Of a stretch of DNA of 64,000 nucleotides, positions 10,956-22,860 are shown in pieces. The translations under genes and the position numbers were made by a program. The notes beneath the pieces were generated by a model that ran no database searches, was not told the DNA's origin, and was given only the letters and a program-made list of their open reading frames with translations. The first letter of the stretch is position 1, and the number at the start of each line of letters is the position of its first letter. This stretch comes from Pyricularia pennisetigena (lineage: Eukaryota > Ascomycota > Sordariomycetes > Magnaporthales > Pyriculariaceae), in NCBI RefSeq assembly GCF_004337985.1, contig NC_043742.1:3148176-3212175 (forward strand). The letters run 5' to 3'.

Positions 10956-11363
10956 ATGGATTACCACGATAAAAAGGCGGTGCCTATTCAAATTAATTCT
11001 GTGAAGGAACTTTTAGCAGTTTGGAAATTAAGTAATAACCTAAAAAAGGCACAATGCTCAAATAGCGGAGTTCTACTTTTTTTGGTACAGGAGTGCCTCT
11101 GCCAATTTGAAGCTATGTTAAGTCCTGCACTCGGAAAGGAAGGAAATATGACTGAAAAAGTGGAGTTTAGATTTACTAGTCTTATTTCACAATGTAGGAC
11201 TATGTCTAAATCAGCATACAGTTTCCAACGGTGGTGGAACGGAAAGGGTTTTAGGAAACGAATAGGGATTCTTATTGGGCAAATACTAACAGACAGTATG
11301 AGTGACAATACAAGCCAACATGGAAGAACCCATGATATGTGGGTTTTGTGTCGAGAACATTAG
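10956..11363 (+). CDS. Uncharacterised ORF, 135 codons
   Basis: An open frame starts at an ATG after an AT-rich leader and encodes a mixed-charge protein with no signal peptide and no motif I recognise. A possible continuation (about 11,302-11,496) lies in another frame without an obvious splice junction. The ORF may be a gene fragment near the transposon border. Its length is above chance expectation for this composition, but coding status is uncertain. Confidence 0.25.
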   Translation: MDYHDKKAVPIQINSVKELLAVWKLSNNLKKAQCSNSGVLLFLVQECLCQFEAMLSPALGKEGNMTEKVEFRFTSLISQCRTMSKSAYSFQRWWNGKGFRKRIGILIGQILTDSMSDNTSQHGRTHDMWVLCREH

Positions 11364-12190
11364 ACGGCCTGACAAGAAAAGGTGCCCAAGTACCTACAGG
11401 AGTATGGGCATCCCTTGTGAGCTCCCCCAGTCCTCGCCAACTTTTGATAAAGTTGCTTGGATAAAATACCTCAACACGTGTCAGCCACGGCAGTGACAAA
11501 TAGGGTTCAGTGAAGTACTCCCTGCATTGTGACTTTGACGCTGCGTCACGCGTAGCAGCTGAGAGAAGCCATGCCAGCACTTTCTACCTATCGGCTGTAC
11601 TGGATCGGCTGGTCAGCTTGGTTAGTCACCAAGGCAACTGCATATGCTAAATGTTTTAATGGAAATATAGTAAAGTCGGGGAAGCCCAACTAAGGATATT
11701 CTCATTATAATTCTTTGGAACAGGCTTGTACCTTTGCAGGACTTGAGAATATACCAGTGATAGAGTAGTCAAGCGGGTCAGGGACCCAGTTAAAACGAAC
11801 CTGCCAGCTCGTACTGGCTTACCTTATCTCGACCTGCCACCGAAATTTTGGGTTCAAACGACGTTCTTCATGAATTGACAACAAACAGCCTTTACAAAAA
11901 AGTCACAAATTACCTAACAGTAAACAGGGTTGACGGCACCCCCTTTGTCTGGGGAAGGACGTCGTTGTGTTGCAATGTTCGCCCGGTCTTATTTTTCTCT
12001 ATTTCTAGAACCCCTAGGTAGGTAAGTTGCTGACGGCAATCCTCCAGAGATCTGCTCAAATATATCCGTGTCCATCATACTCAGCTCAAAAATCAGCATT
12101 CATACTGCTAGCCAAAAGCACAATCCAAGATCAGTCTAGGCTTTCCTTACCAAAGTATTTTAGTAGAAAAACAAAGTCTGCTTCGAAGGG
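11364..12190. other. Spacer without recognised gene
   Basis: Only short overlapping frames on both strands, with no signal peptide, domain or RNA structure that I recognise. Confidence 0.4.
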
Positions 12191-12193
12191 ATA

Positions 12194-12780
12194 TTGCTGC
12201 TGGGAGCAAAATTATACACGCTTTTCTGGAAGAACAGGGGCACCGACCGAGACCGGAACGTCCAAAGTCAATGGCCAGAATACTTGCTCGTTCAACATGA
12301 TATTTCCTGGATGGTAATAGAAATGAACAATCCCGCAAACATGTATTTGTCGGAGACAGCTAAAAGTCCCGTCACGAGGCCTTTTTCGCACAATCGGAGC
12401 CAGCAGAGTATAGCCGCTGTATCCAGAAGCCGAAGATACCGTTTTCGTCACGAAGCATGTGTTCAGGCTGTACACGGACGACGAGAGCATTGGATGCAGC
12501 CAGCGTCTCGAGTACATCCAGCTGGTATTGGATGAAAAGGCGCTGGCGGTCATCAACAGCGACTTTGCAAATTCTCAGGCTATTACCCTGATTGTTGTGG
12601 TGCCCAGGTAAGACCGTTTTCTTTCTGTTTACTCATCTCCACGTTCCACATACTATTTGTGTGCGGGTCTGAAAAATGGACAAACAAAAAATCATGTCAC
12701 AGGGGCCCTGAAATAAAGCAGGATGATCACCGTTCAGTGCACCTCAAAGGTAGACTTGGGGCAGTTCAGGCCGGAAGAAG
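12194..12780 (+). pseudogene. Probable remnant of a spliced gene, convergent with the SNF2 gene
   Basis: A plausible exon ends QHDISWM at about 12,313, followed by a splice-like GTAATAG...GACAG. After the acceptor the frame reads through a TAG at 12,411-12,413 into a well-formed segment containing EDTVFVTKHVFRLYTDDESI and RLEYIQLVLDEKALAVI (to about 12,608), then a GTAAGA donor. The in-frame TAG could be a CAG-to-TAG change. I do not recognise the family. The coding-like amino acid composition and consistent splice signals suggest a real gene, now broken or incompletely modelled. Confidence 0.3.
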
Positions 12781-12799
12781 GAATGATCACGGCCGCGTC

Positions 12800-12800
<1 letters not shown>

Positions 12801-12833
<33 letters not shown>
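12801..12833 (+). repeat. Poly(A) homopolymer, 33 nt
   Basis: Uninterrupted A-tract between the gene remnant at 12.2-12.8 kb and the 3' end of the convergent SNF2 gene. It is one of several tracts of similar length in the window. Confidence 0.95.
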
Positions 12834-12835
<2 letters not shown>

Positions 12836-12894
12836 GGAAAATCGGCACGCCTTGATTCGTCGCAGGTGTTGTCCTGTAACAAGCTGGTTTAATT

Positions 12895-15800
12895 CTACAA
12901 AAGCTGTCGCAACTCCTGATCGGGGCATAATAATTAGTATCTTGTTCTCAATAAGAAAAATAGGCATTACGCTATTGCTTACGTGAAGACGATCCCAGCA
13001 CTTGTTGCCGATGTCCAAGCTTCCATCGTGGGGTCCAAGGAGAACTGCGGCGAGCTGCCTTTTCTTTGCTTGGAGCTTTATTACCTCCTTGATTCAAAAG
13101 TTTCAGTTAGCAGAGATGACAGCCCCATTTCCTGGTCTGTTATTGTGGTGGGAAACTTACTTCTTCAAAAGAGTCACGGATGAAAAACCTGATTGTAGTG
13201 ACTTCACGAGTCTGCCCAATGCGGTGAATGCGGGCCAGGGCTTGATCTTCGAGAGTTGGGTTCCTGATAGTGAGAGGTTGAGGCAGCACAGTTGAGTCGG
13301 ACGTTTCTCAAGTTTTGCTTTATGCTGGTTGACGACTCACCAATGAGGCTCCATCAGATAAGCTCGGGACGCGACAGTAAGAGTTAAGCTGATGACGCAA
13401 ATGTACTTGTTAATAACATCAACCTTTGTAGCCTAGTTAAAACAAGTTGGCAGATATACCCAACAGCACCACACGAGAGTGTGAGAAGCATGACGCGGAC
13501 GTTTGGGTCGCTTTTAAACTTGTCCATCACGCTCCTTCTATCCTTTTGCTTCACGTTGCCGTCGAAACGCACATTGGGGATAGAGGCTTGCGTAAGCGCC
13601 TTTTCGACAAGATCGAGTGTCATTCTCCATGTAGAGAAGACGACGCTGTGGGGTGAGCTGTTTGTTAGAATCTGTTCCCAAATGATAAAAAGGTAGCTTG
13701 AAACACAAAGAGACAAATTAGTCGCAACCTTTTAGTGCCAGGAGGCTGCCGGCAGATGTCAGCTACCAAGGCCTGGACCTTTGATGGTGCCTCGAATTGC
13801 GTCGTCAGAGGAGGAGACGACCAGGTTGCCGCCGTATCGTGAACCTCCTCTAAGCTTTCTGCGGCGGTGGAGACATGCGTCACGTCGCAGGAGGGCGCGT
13901 GCCCACAAGTCGGCATGCGTGATTTTGGTCCGACTTTTAAAGTGCACTCTGGACAGAGATAAGTCAAGCAGGCGAAGAACATGGCTTTGGTGCTCGCAGA
14001 AAAATATTCGAGTGCTGTCTGCGTCATGTCAACCTTCTCTTGGCACTGATGGCAGATAAGGGCTCCCATTTCGCGCTCGCTATTAAAGGTGGCCTGGGCA
14101 ATGTTTTGCCAAGCATTACTAAAGTCTGCAGCATCCAATTGATTTTCTTGCTGCTTGTGTCTGCAATGAAAATATTTGCCCAGGTCGCAAATTAGCCGCA
14201 GACTTTCAATCTGCTGAAGGACGTTTGCGTAGGTATAAGAGCGTGATGTTTCGCTGCCATTGTTTAAAGCCTCATCAATCTTGAGGATGACCCTCTCCTT
14301 GGCCTCGCCATATATCTTTCGTTCGATGGAGGAGAACTCCACGGCAGAAGACCAGTCTTGGCGACGCGGTAGGTTGATGGTTGATTGCGGACGGCGTAGT
14401 AGCAATGTAGATGATAGCAGAGTCAGCCTCCGAACAGCTTCTTCGGATCGAGCTTCTTTCCAAAGCTGTGAAACATCTGTTTCAAACTGTTTAGGATCTG
14501 TGTAGGGGTAAGCACGGGCAAAGCGGAGAAGTGTGGCCAAGTCACCAAGACGATTCTGGACTGGCGTGCCGGTGACTGCCCAACGGGACACGGCATCAAG
14601 ATCACATATGGCTCGGGCCATTTTTGACTTCCCGTTCCGGATGAAATGGGCTGCCAAGTCCTGTCAGTTGAGAGCAACAATCGTTTTGCCTAATGGTTAG
14701 ACTTGCCTTCATCGAGGATAATCCGTGCCCAACGAACGCCAAACAGGACAGTGTTACTCTTTGTATGTATGCCTGGCATCCATTCGGCGGAAACAGTATG
14801 ATACGTGGTCAAAACAATCGCCACTCCTTCAAGGCTCTCTGGGCTGGTTATTCGCGTATTGGCGTGATGTCGGTGGCAGCGCATGGCGCCCGTGTGCGTG
14901 TGCCTGCGCCAGATCAGCAGTCGGGCCTGGGACATGAACGACAGGTGTGAAGAATATATAGGTAGGTAGTTAATCTTACCCCGCTATCTCTTCCTCCCAG
15001 TTGTTTAACACTGATTATAAAAGTTCTCGCATCAGTCGAGTTGCAGCGGGACTTGTTTTTGGGAAAGGGGATTGGTGGAGCGTACGCGGAGGGGGTACAA
15101 TCACCAGGGTGGCAGTCGTCAATGCCTTATTTTCTGTGAGGATTGTATTTTTGCATCTACCATCAGTGACCCCAAGACCGGAAGCTACCAACGCAATCAT
15201 TGTCAAAGTCTTCCCAAAGCCCATGGGGTCAGCTATCACGCCCCCAAAGAACTGTGGAGGCTCTTCGACTTGACGGTGCCCAGACACCCTATTGTGAAAC
15301 CTGCGATTGGTCAGATTGTTGAGTGTTATGGTCTCCCCCGACTCAATGGAGACCCTGAAGATGAAATTTGGCTGCTCACACGTCTTTGTTGGCGCCGGGT
15401 TCCAGCTCCCAGATATCTTTTCTTTGGCCAGTGAAGGCCCATCCCCGTTCTCGCTGCTGCATGAATGTGAGGGCCTGCTTTTGGTGTCTGTAAAAATGCT
15501 AAGTCAGATCATTCTTTTTGGCAAAATTGGAATGTAACGCCAGTTGGCCCACCTCTGAAGAATTGAGCAGATAGCCGAGGGTGTCAATGCTTCCTCGAGC
15601 TCTTCGTTGCTACTAATAGCATCGAGGATGTCGGGAAGCTGCGTGACCTCCTGGAGATGGAGTTCTGCTTCTTTGGGCCTCACCACATCCGATACCATCG
15701 GGGATGCGGCGACGGTGGTTGATGAGAGTCTTTGTGGGTTGTAGTATTTTGTATCCAAATGGCATTGTTTTGGATCTTGTAGGTAGATATTGTGACTCTG

Positions 15801-16814
15801 AAGCCAGCTTCCAATTTCCTCGGATAAGTCAGGCGGGCCATAAACTGTCAGTTCAAGCAAGCATGATATTCGACTGTTGGTTTTGCCGCGCGGATTGGTA
15901 GGATCAGTGCAGCACATGGCATGAAAAACTACTGATGACTCCGCCAAAAGTTCATGAACAACAGGTCCATAGTTGATTTGTCCATGACTGGAATTGATGT
16001 TCCCTGTGACTTTTGGGTTGGCGATTGCACTAAAGCTGTCGGACGACAGTATCGAAGCCTTGAAAGGAAAAGAAAGTGCGGGATCAAAATCGCAACGCCC
16101 TGGAATCCCAGGTATCTGTTATATCATATGCTTAGCATGGGTTTCCGCTAACGAGCCCTGAAGACAAAGCAAGCACGCCAGGTAAGTACTTACCATACCA
16201 AAGCATATCAGTTCTGGAAGCGCTGGCTGATGGGACACGATTGGTCCTACTGCGTTGACAGCGATTTCTTCCAGAATCGGAATCGGAACGGTCTCGCTGG
16301 AGTTGGCCACCAAGAATCCAGGTTCAACCCACGTTGATGACGAGTAAAACGTGTTTTCCTGCATTGTTGGTAGTTGGCTCAGGGGTTTTGTTCCATTTCC
16401 CCCATAAATAAAACCCGTTGGAGGCAATTCAAGGCGAGAACAACTGTCGCTGGAAATTCCCAACTGATTATTGGGCTGGTGTTGGTGAAGTAGTGAAGGA
16501 AGGTTATATGCGGGGAAGAACTCGGCCAAGTTCTGTGGCCGAAGCTGTGATTGTGAGACTGGTGCTAGCATGGTTGAGCATACGGCTGGTTGTGGCGTAT
16601 AGTTTATCATGGTCGCCATATTCAGAAACGCAGCGTCTGGCGTGCAGGAGATGTTATGGTGCTGCAAAGTGTTCGTTTCCTGTCGATTGGGCGATTGAGT
16701 CGCTGCGGCCAGCGACCAGTGGGGCGCCTGCCCTCTCGGCAAATGTTCGTGGCCTGACCATTTTCTTTTGCCATTGTGACCTTCTTGTTGCTGTTGACTT
16801 TTGCGATCCATCAT
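12895..16814 (-). CDS. SNF2-family ATPase/helicase, HLTF/RAD5-like, 12 exons
   Basis: Exons on the minus strand: 16,814-16,194; 16,115-15,553; 15,487-15,380; 15,354-15,086; 15,010-14,980; 14,903-14,707; 14,650-13,729; 13,657-13,460; 13,388-13,341; 13,263-13,161; 13,087-12,983; 12,915-12,895. They total 3,186 nt (1,061 aa). Motifs appear in order: ADPMGFGKT (Walker A, about residue 470), VLTTYHT, LDEAH (about 596, split by an intron), TGTPVQNR (about 624), a degenerate RING-like Cys cluster (CHQC...CPEC...CGH, about 797-855), VVFSTW and RIHRIGQT (about 995). The N-terminal ~200 residues are Gln/Pro/Ser-rich and probably disordered. Family members remodel chromatin or act in post-replication repair; a nuclear role is inferred. 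The start at MMDRK is the first ATG of the open frame; an upstream exon is possible. It is intact and divergent from the NACHT gene. Confidence 0.9.
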
Positions 16815-17383
16815 CCATATGCGCTTCACCGTCGAGGTCCTGCATTCGTGACAAGATTAGCAAGGGAAGGGGACAAAAGAAACGGCTCCTCCATCAGACA
16901 GTCAATTGAAACCGATGAGATACCTATCCCAGATATAAAAATTGTGACAGAATGCAAAAGCAACATGTGAAGATACTACGTGCTACCTAGGTAGAATTAG
17001 TGGTTGTGGCCGTGGTGGTCAGCACTCCCGGAATCGTCCAGCCAATCATCTCCTTCCTTGAGGTTGCACGGCAGCGGCTGGCCCCTAGAGCAGGGCTGTG
17101 CATGCACAGAGGCCCAATTTATGAGGCCCAATTTATGAGGCCTCCGTCCCTCAAGCAAAACGGAATTAGGTAGTTGGTAGGTACTTATGGGTTGACTCCC
17201 ACTTGGGCCCCTCAGTCGGTACTCATCAGTTTCAGCCGCACTTCCCACTTAACTTGAGGCATTTGCTCTCCTTCTGCATTTCATTTCCTTCCAACTTTTG
17301 CAAAAACATCCTTCACTCTCAGTGATGCGTCCAGGACTCTTGTCAAGATTGATTCCGAATGACTTGTCCACGCAGCTATCATA
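16815..17383. promoter_or_regulatory. Shared divergent promoter region
   Basis: This 569-bp spacer separates the starts of the minus-strand SNF2 gene and the plus-strand NACHT gene. It contains a direct repeat of GGCCCAATTTATGAG (17,112-17,142 region). No TATA box or known operator stands out, so co-regulation is only suggested by the arrangement. Confidence 0.45.
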
Positions 17384-20300
17384 ATGCCCTTTACGCCTGT
17401 CGCTTCGCATGCCGCAAGGAGCACACTCAAGGCAGCATACGAGGACCTCGAAAAGGTACTGAAGCCTACTGACTGCTCACAACTCAAAACACTCAAGCTT
17501 GAGGATGTAAGAGCATCGACGGAAAAGCTTGAGGAGGAACTAGCAGCAAGGCAATCTCTCAGGAACCTCCGCCGCTTGGCACCATTCTTCGACGGTCTCG
17601 AGAAGTTGGCCGAATTCCTCAAGCCCTTGTGCCAGGGAACAGTCTGGTTGGAGATAGCATGGGCCCCTACCTGTGCTATCCTTCGCGCTGCATCTGGCTA
17701 CGTGCTTGCCTTTGACAAAGTACTCAAGGGATATTCTCAACTTGCCGACTGCTTAAGTCCGCTGCAGCTGCTGGGGTCGGCCTTCGCGGACGATGGCGTA
17801 ATTCAAGAGACTCTGGCGATCATCTACGCCGATGTTCTCATGTTTCACAAACAAGCATATGTCTTTGTCAATCGCAACGGGTGGAAACTGCTCTTCACCA
17901 ACTCCTGGACCCGCTTCGAACCTCGTCTCAGTAGTATCGTCGAGGACATCAAAGAGCACCAAAAGCTTATCGAATCGCAAGCAGCAGCACGCAACATAGA
18001 TGAGGCCCGCAAAATGCGCGACCAGCTTCAAGTGTGGAGGGAGGAGCAGCAGTTGCGAAACAGCCAAGAAGATGAGGCAAGACTGGTCAAGGATTTCCAA
18101 TCCATCACATCCACTCTCCAGATTGATGAAAGAGACCAACTGTCGATATTTGAGTCGCTTTGCGCTGAGGGTGCGAAATATCCAGGAATTTGTGGATGGA
18201 TATTAAAAAATCGTCGGATGCAAGAATGGCTACATGCATCACCAAACACGTCTTTCCTCTGGCTACAAGGACCCCCAGGGACAGGGAAAAGCGTCCTCGC
18301 ATCACAGATTGTCAACTTCCGGAAGGCTTCCGAGCATGTCATTTACCATATTGCCACATACTCCCACAATAACTCCACCAGCTATGATCAAATTCTTCGC
18401 TCCATTCTACTGCAGCTTCTTCGATACGACCAGAGCATGTCGGCCTACGTATACCATGCGTTCGTACAGCAGAATAACACCAAAGCGCCGAAAATAGCCG
18501 ATCTAGAACAGACAGTTCTAAGCCTGATTGACGGGGCTTTGGAAAGGTCAAACAATGGCGGATATCTCTGGATAATTCTGGATGGCTTGAATGAGTGCAC
18601 TGTCGATAATCAGCGCCGCATAGTCGCCCTCATGCGGCAGGTTGTGACAAAGTCGAGCTATCCAGGGCAATTGAGCGTCAAGGTCTTGATTTGCAGTCGG
18701 TACACGGAACCACTTGCCAAAGGCCTGAAAAAGATTCCGCAGATTTCTCTCATTGACGAAAAGGACTCTTTGGTAAAGGCCATTGACCAATACTCAATGC
18801 AACGGCTACAAGCTCTTGGGGAACGTTTTAGCCAGATCAACATTACATTCGACGAATTGCGAAATGTAGCCAGCAGTATCGCCTTGAAGTCGGATGGCAT
18901 GTTTCTCTACGCTCGTTTGGTCCTCGACTTCATCGCCTCTAACATTTTCTACTCCCTCGAGGAAGTAAAAGGGTCCATCGCCAGCCTCCCGAAAGGACTA
19001 TCCGATCTGTGAGTGCACCGAGTAACAGGTGGCTACGGATCCAAACTCGGCAATTATGCTGACAGCTTCTGTGCCTAAAAACTAGCTACCAAAAGATTTT
19101 TACCCAGATGTTGAGTAACCTCGATACTCGATCCGTGCGCCGTGTTCGGTGCGTCCTTGGATGGGTTGCATTTTCAGATCCACCACTTCGACGTCTTGAG
19201 CTACTTTCAGCAGTCACCTTCAGCTCAGGAGACGTTGCTGACGGTCAGCTGGCCCCCAATTACCTTCTCGATATCTGCGGCCCTCTGGTTGTTCAACGAA
19301 GGGATACCTGCCTCGTTTTCATACATTCGTCTGTGAAGGAGTAAAGTTTAACCTGAGTTTCTAAACACAAAACGTGTTGTAAGCCCTCAGACCTGATACA
19401 GAGCTAATATTTTGCTTGAAAGCTTCCTCGAAAATCTTCCGCAGCCTATACAGGAGCTAAGCTTTGCTGTTGATCGCTTCAACGCCAAGACAGCCTGCCT
19501 TAGCAATGGTCTTGAAGTTTTTGGTCAACATAGTCAAGTTGATGAGTCCGAAAGGTACATCCGAGTTGTCCGAGGTGTTCATGGGTTTCATTTGGTAGCC
19601 AGTGAAGGCTGGGTAGATGATCTCCTATATATTGTCCAGTCTACCATCGTTTCAAACGACGTGATCAAGTCAGCTCTTGAATTCGTGGAAAAGATGAACG
19701 AAACTTACGGATGCGCCGGCAATCGAGAGACGAGTGGTAGACTCTCGGAACATGTGCAGCAAATCACAACCAGTCTTGCGCTTTACCCGCGTCTCCTATC
19801 CGGCGTACTGGGAGCCCTTGGCACTAGCTCAGACAAGAAGAACGACGCTCAAAATCAGGAATTGCACCGAGGATCGCTCGCAAAACTTTTGCAACATTAC
19901 CAGGTATCGATCATTCTTTTTTTTTTTTTTTTTTTTTTTTNNNNNNNNNNNNNNNNNNNNNNNNNNNNNNNNNNNNNNNNNNNNNNNNNNNNNNNNTTTT
20001 TATATTTACCATAACCAGCTACTTGGACTGAGCTCAGACCCAGGAGACTAGGAGGCAATTATCTCCGCTAACGACACATCGTAGACAGTCGTACGCTACG
20101 TGCTTGATCACGATATTATATACGGAGTTTCAGCTGAAGAACTCAAGCAGTTCAAAGAACAATTCGGCTTATCAAGCTTCACCTGCTGTGTTCGCTCATG
20201 CCGTTGGGCGAAACATGGGTTCGAAAATTCCAGCGAATTGGAACGACATATGATAGAGACACATACCCAAGGATTCCGTTGTCAGGCTGCCGGATGCCAA

Positions 20301-20708
20301 TATCCAGCATTTGCTTCAGAAAAGACTCTGAGAGCTCATGTAAGGGAGAAGCATCAGGAGTCTTCACAGCCAAGGGCGAGTATCCGGAGCCATGGTCAAC
20401 AGAAACCGAGAGAACCCACCATGAATATAGGATCTAAGCGACGGGAGCTGAGCAACCCAGCGATTGAAAAGCCGCAGCCGGGTCCACCACCCCGGGTCAA
20501 TAACCCATCGCCAACGGACCAGCAACAGATGCTACTACAACTAGCTCGGAACTTGCCTCAGCATATTATACAGCCATCCCCGCAAGACATCGAAACGTTG
20601 CGGAAGCAACCAAGATGCGCCGGGTTTACCTACGAGCAGCTATTTGACCTTGGAAGGCAAATTAAAGCTAGAAATTATCTTATGCGGCAACAACAACAGC
20701 GAAATCAA

Positions 20709-20765
<57 letters not shown>
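17384..20765 (+). CDS. NACHT-domain NLR-like protein with C2H2 zinc fingers and polyQ end
   Basis: Model: 17,384-19,008; 19,086-19,340; 19,402-19,903; 20,085-20,765 = 3,063 nt (1,020 aa). The N-terminus (1-230) resembles the helical domain that precedes NACHT in fungal NLR-like proteins. Walker A GPPGTGKS is at 296-303 and Walker B LWIILDGLNEC near 395. A winged-helix-like region follows (exons 2-3), then two C2H2 fingers (CX4CX12HX4H and CX4CX13HX4H) and a run of 17 CAG codons. The third intron contains a T-tract and the 56-N gap. Its acceptor at 20,084 removes two TAGs and gives a family-like join (HYQ to TVVRYVL). The family acts in non-self recognition and programmed death (NACHT class); the DNA- or RNA-binding role of the fingers is unknown. 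The TAG ending the polyQ run may be a nonsense change, since coding-like sequence continues beyond it. Confidence 0.75.
19941..19996. other. Assembly gap, 56 N
   Basis: Runs of T precede and follow the Ns, so the gap sits inside a T homopolymer in intron 3 of the NACHT gene. The true length is unknown. Confidence 0.98.
20712..20762 (+). repeat. (CAG)17 microsatellite in coding sequence
   Basis: Seventeen uninterrupted CAG codons in the NACHT-C2H2 frame, extended upstream by interrupted CAA/CAG. The next codon is TAG, one C-to-T step from CAG. Confidence 0.95.
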
Positions 20766-21810
20766 CAACAGCAATGGCTGGCACAACAGTCCCAACGATA
20801 CATGCCGCAGCCTCCTCCAAATCACGTTGGTCAGCCGGTGGCCCAACCTCACGAACTAAATCAAAACGCTGCGCAAAAACAACCTCCTGCACCTTTAGGG
20901 GCAGCAGCACCGCCAATTACCGAAAAGCAGTCACCTGCCATACTGGCACCCACCCCACGCCGACTATAATAAACCGCACTCAATCACAACGCCGAGCACC
21001 ACAAAACGCAGCACAGCGACGGAACCTCAAGCGTTCCAGTCCAAACGATGTGATCAATGTTACCGGGCCCACACCGCCACCGACACAGCAGGTACCGCAA
21101 AATCAAACCCGAAATCAGCAAAGGCCAGGTATCCCCGGCTCCGTTCGGCCACCATCGCAGCAATTAACGCAAGAACAGTTGTCCAAGCTGTCGCCCGAGA
21201 ATAGGGCTAAGTATGAGGCCGCGTTCAGAAATCGCCAGTTTTTCTTGAGCGTTCCCCCAGATGTTCGCGAGCGCATCCAGAAAATGGCAACCGAAATTGG
21301 ACACGAGGTTGCCGTTGCACAGGTTGTGCAGCGTGATATGGATATACCGGCGACTGAAATCGCCCAGCTTCGACAGAAGATGACATTCCTGTTTGCTCAA
21401 TTTCAAAAAGCTATGAAGGGTTTCCCTCAGTGGTACAATTTCCATGGCGACGAACAGCGTGCGCGTTTGTTCATCCGCTACGTAAGCAATATGGCCCCTG
21501 TTTTATACGTTTCGTATATTGGTTTATTAACCTGCGATGTAGCGAAAGTTGATAATGCACCAGTTTGAAGACGGCAATAATGCAAGCCGATTGAAGCAGC
21601 AACTGTCGGTAAGAGTAAAAGATGTCGACAAAGCACAAGCTTTTGTCGGAAGAATGATCCGTGAAGTAAATGCGCTTCTCGACGACGCTGCGCCGCCAAT
21701 GCACAACAAGACTTGACAGCTTAGCAACCCAACAAGCCGCAATAACAGGTGCAACAACCCCAGGCCACATTGGAACACAAATAAGCGGCAGGTCAACGAG
21801 AAAGATAAGG
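20766..21810 (+). pseudogene. Decayed 3' coding extension of the NACHT-C2H2 gene
   Basis: The NACHT frame stays Gln/Pro-rich and open after the TAG for about 200 nt, until TAATAA at 20,967-20,972. Another frame then takes over with a coherent protein (NLKRSSPNDVINVTGP at about 21,020 through QLTQEQLSKLSPENRAKYEA to RARLFIRY at about 21,480). A splice-like GTAAGC...GTAG then leads to a helical segment ending RMIREVNALLDDAAPP. Last comes a Gln-rich stretch in which several stops sit where CAG/CAA is expected. This is best read as the former C-terminus of the same gene, broken by nonsense (CpA to TpA type) and at least one frameshift. An alternative is an unmodelled intron near 20,970. Confidence 0.55.
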
Positions 21811-22860
21811 TTGCGTAGGCTTTTTTTAAATGTCGCTGTTTTTTTCTTTCTTTTTTCTTCTCTTTTTTGCTTTTTGCTCTTCTTTTTTTGCAGCTTCCGT
21901 CAATATGGATCTATAATACCACTGCCAGGACATGACCACGACCACTGTTCGAACCGTTCGCTTTCAGTTTCAATTGCAACGCCAACATTGCTCAAATTGA
22001 TTTGCTGTGATTAAGGCTTTTTCTAATTTACGCCTCCGGTCGACTACCCGCAGCGACGCTTGATTATAGGGCAATAGTCAAGCTGCGGAAGCGCAGTGTG
22101 CCCCCTTGTAGAAAACGTCCCGACGTTCAATTTCAGTGGGCTACGAAGGAGCCTTTCGGACATGACGTCCGCTCCCAAAAGCCCTGCCAAAGTGCCATCG
22201 GACAGTCTTGAATGGAAAACTACCTGAACTGGCTTAGGGAAAACCAGAAGAAGCAGAATGATGTATCGTGGTCTGTTATATAAACATGAATTACATTGTA
22301 ATTGATAAACTGGTTTAGCTTGTGGCAAAACATGAGTCTACCTCTTTCCCCATAGGATACTGACGAGGCCACCATAGGCGATCTGGGCAGCCAGGCGTCT
22401 TAGGGTAGGCGCGGATATAAACTCTGAGGGGACTGACGACAAAAGACTTAGGTCACACTCAAACGGAGGTAACGTTGTCTTGATAAAACAGGGCTGTTGC
22501 TTATGACAGGCTCGGAAATGGGCGGGTGCGGTGTGACCTACAACTAGGTAAACAATAATATATCTCGATTTGCACTAATGCGATGTATTAATACACGTAA
22601 CTAAGGCCCAGGACTTGGTATATCACAACATGGGGGTCGCATTATCACGTCTATATTTCATACGAAGCATTATAGAGTCGGAATTAGCCTTCCATGTACT
22701 GACTAGGCCACATTTAAAAGTGGACCAATGTGTACCCTAATACAAAAACCAAACAAAGAACCAGAGAACAAGAACCTGCCATTTCTAAATGCAAGCATAA
22801 AAATGATATCGGAAGCACTTTTTTTTTTTTGTCAAACGAGAAAATCCCTTTCGGAAAATG
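21811..22860. other. Spacer without recognised gene
   Basis: It holds a pyrimidine-rich stretch at about 21,830-21,900 and a 12-nt T-run at about 22,819. I see no supported gene or RNA. Confidence 0.4.

Noticed and set aside
13665..14657. A separate 330-codon gene starting at ATG 14,657
   Set aside because: It is exon 7 of the SNF2 gene; its apparent ATG is inside the GC-AG intron.
20049..20084. Two nonsense codons in the NACHT gene
   Set aside because: Both are removed if the intron acceptor is at 20,084, which also gives the better family match.
20640..20916. Minus-strand and alternative-frame ORFs made of Leu, Ala or Ser runs
   Set aside because: They are the other reading frames of the CAG repeat.
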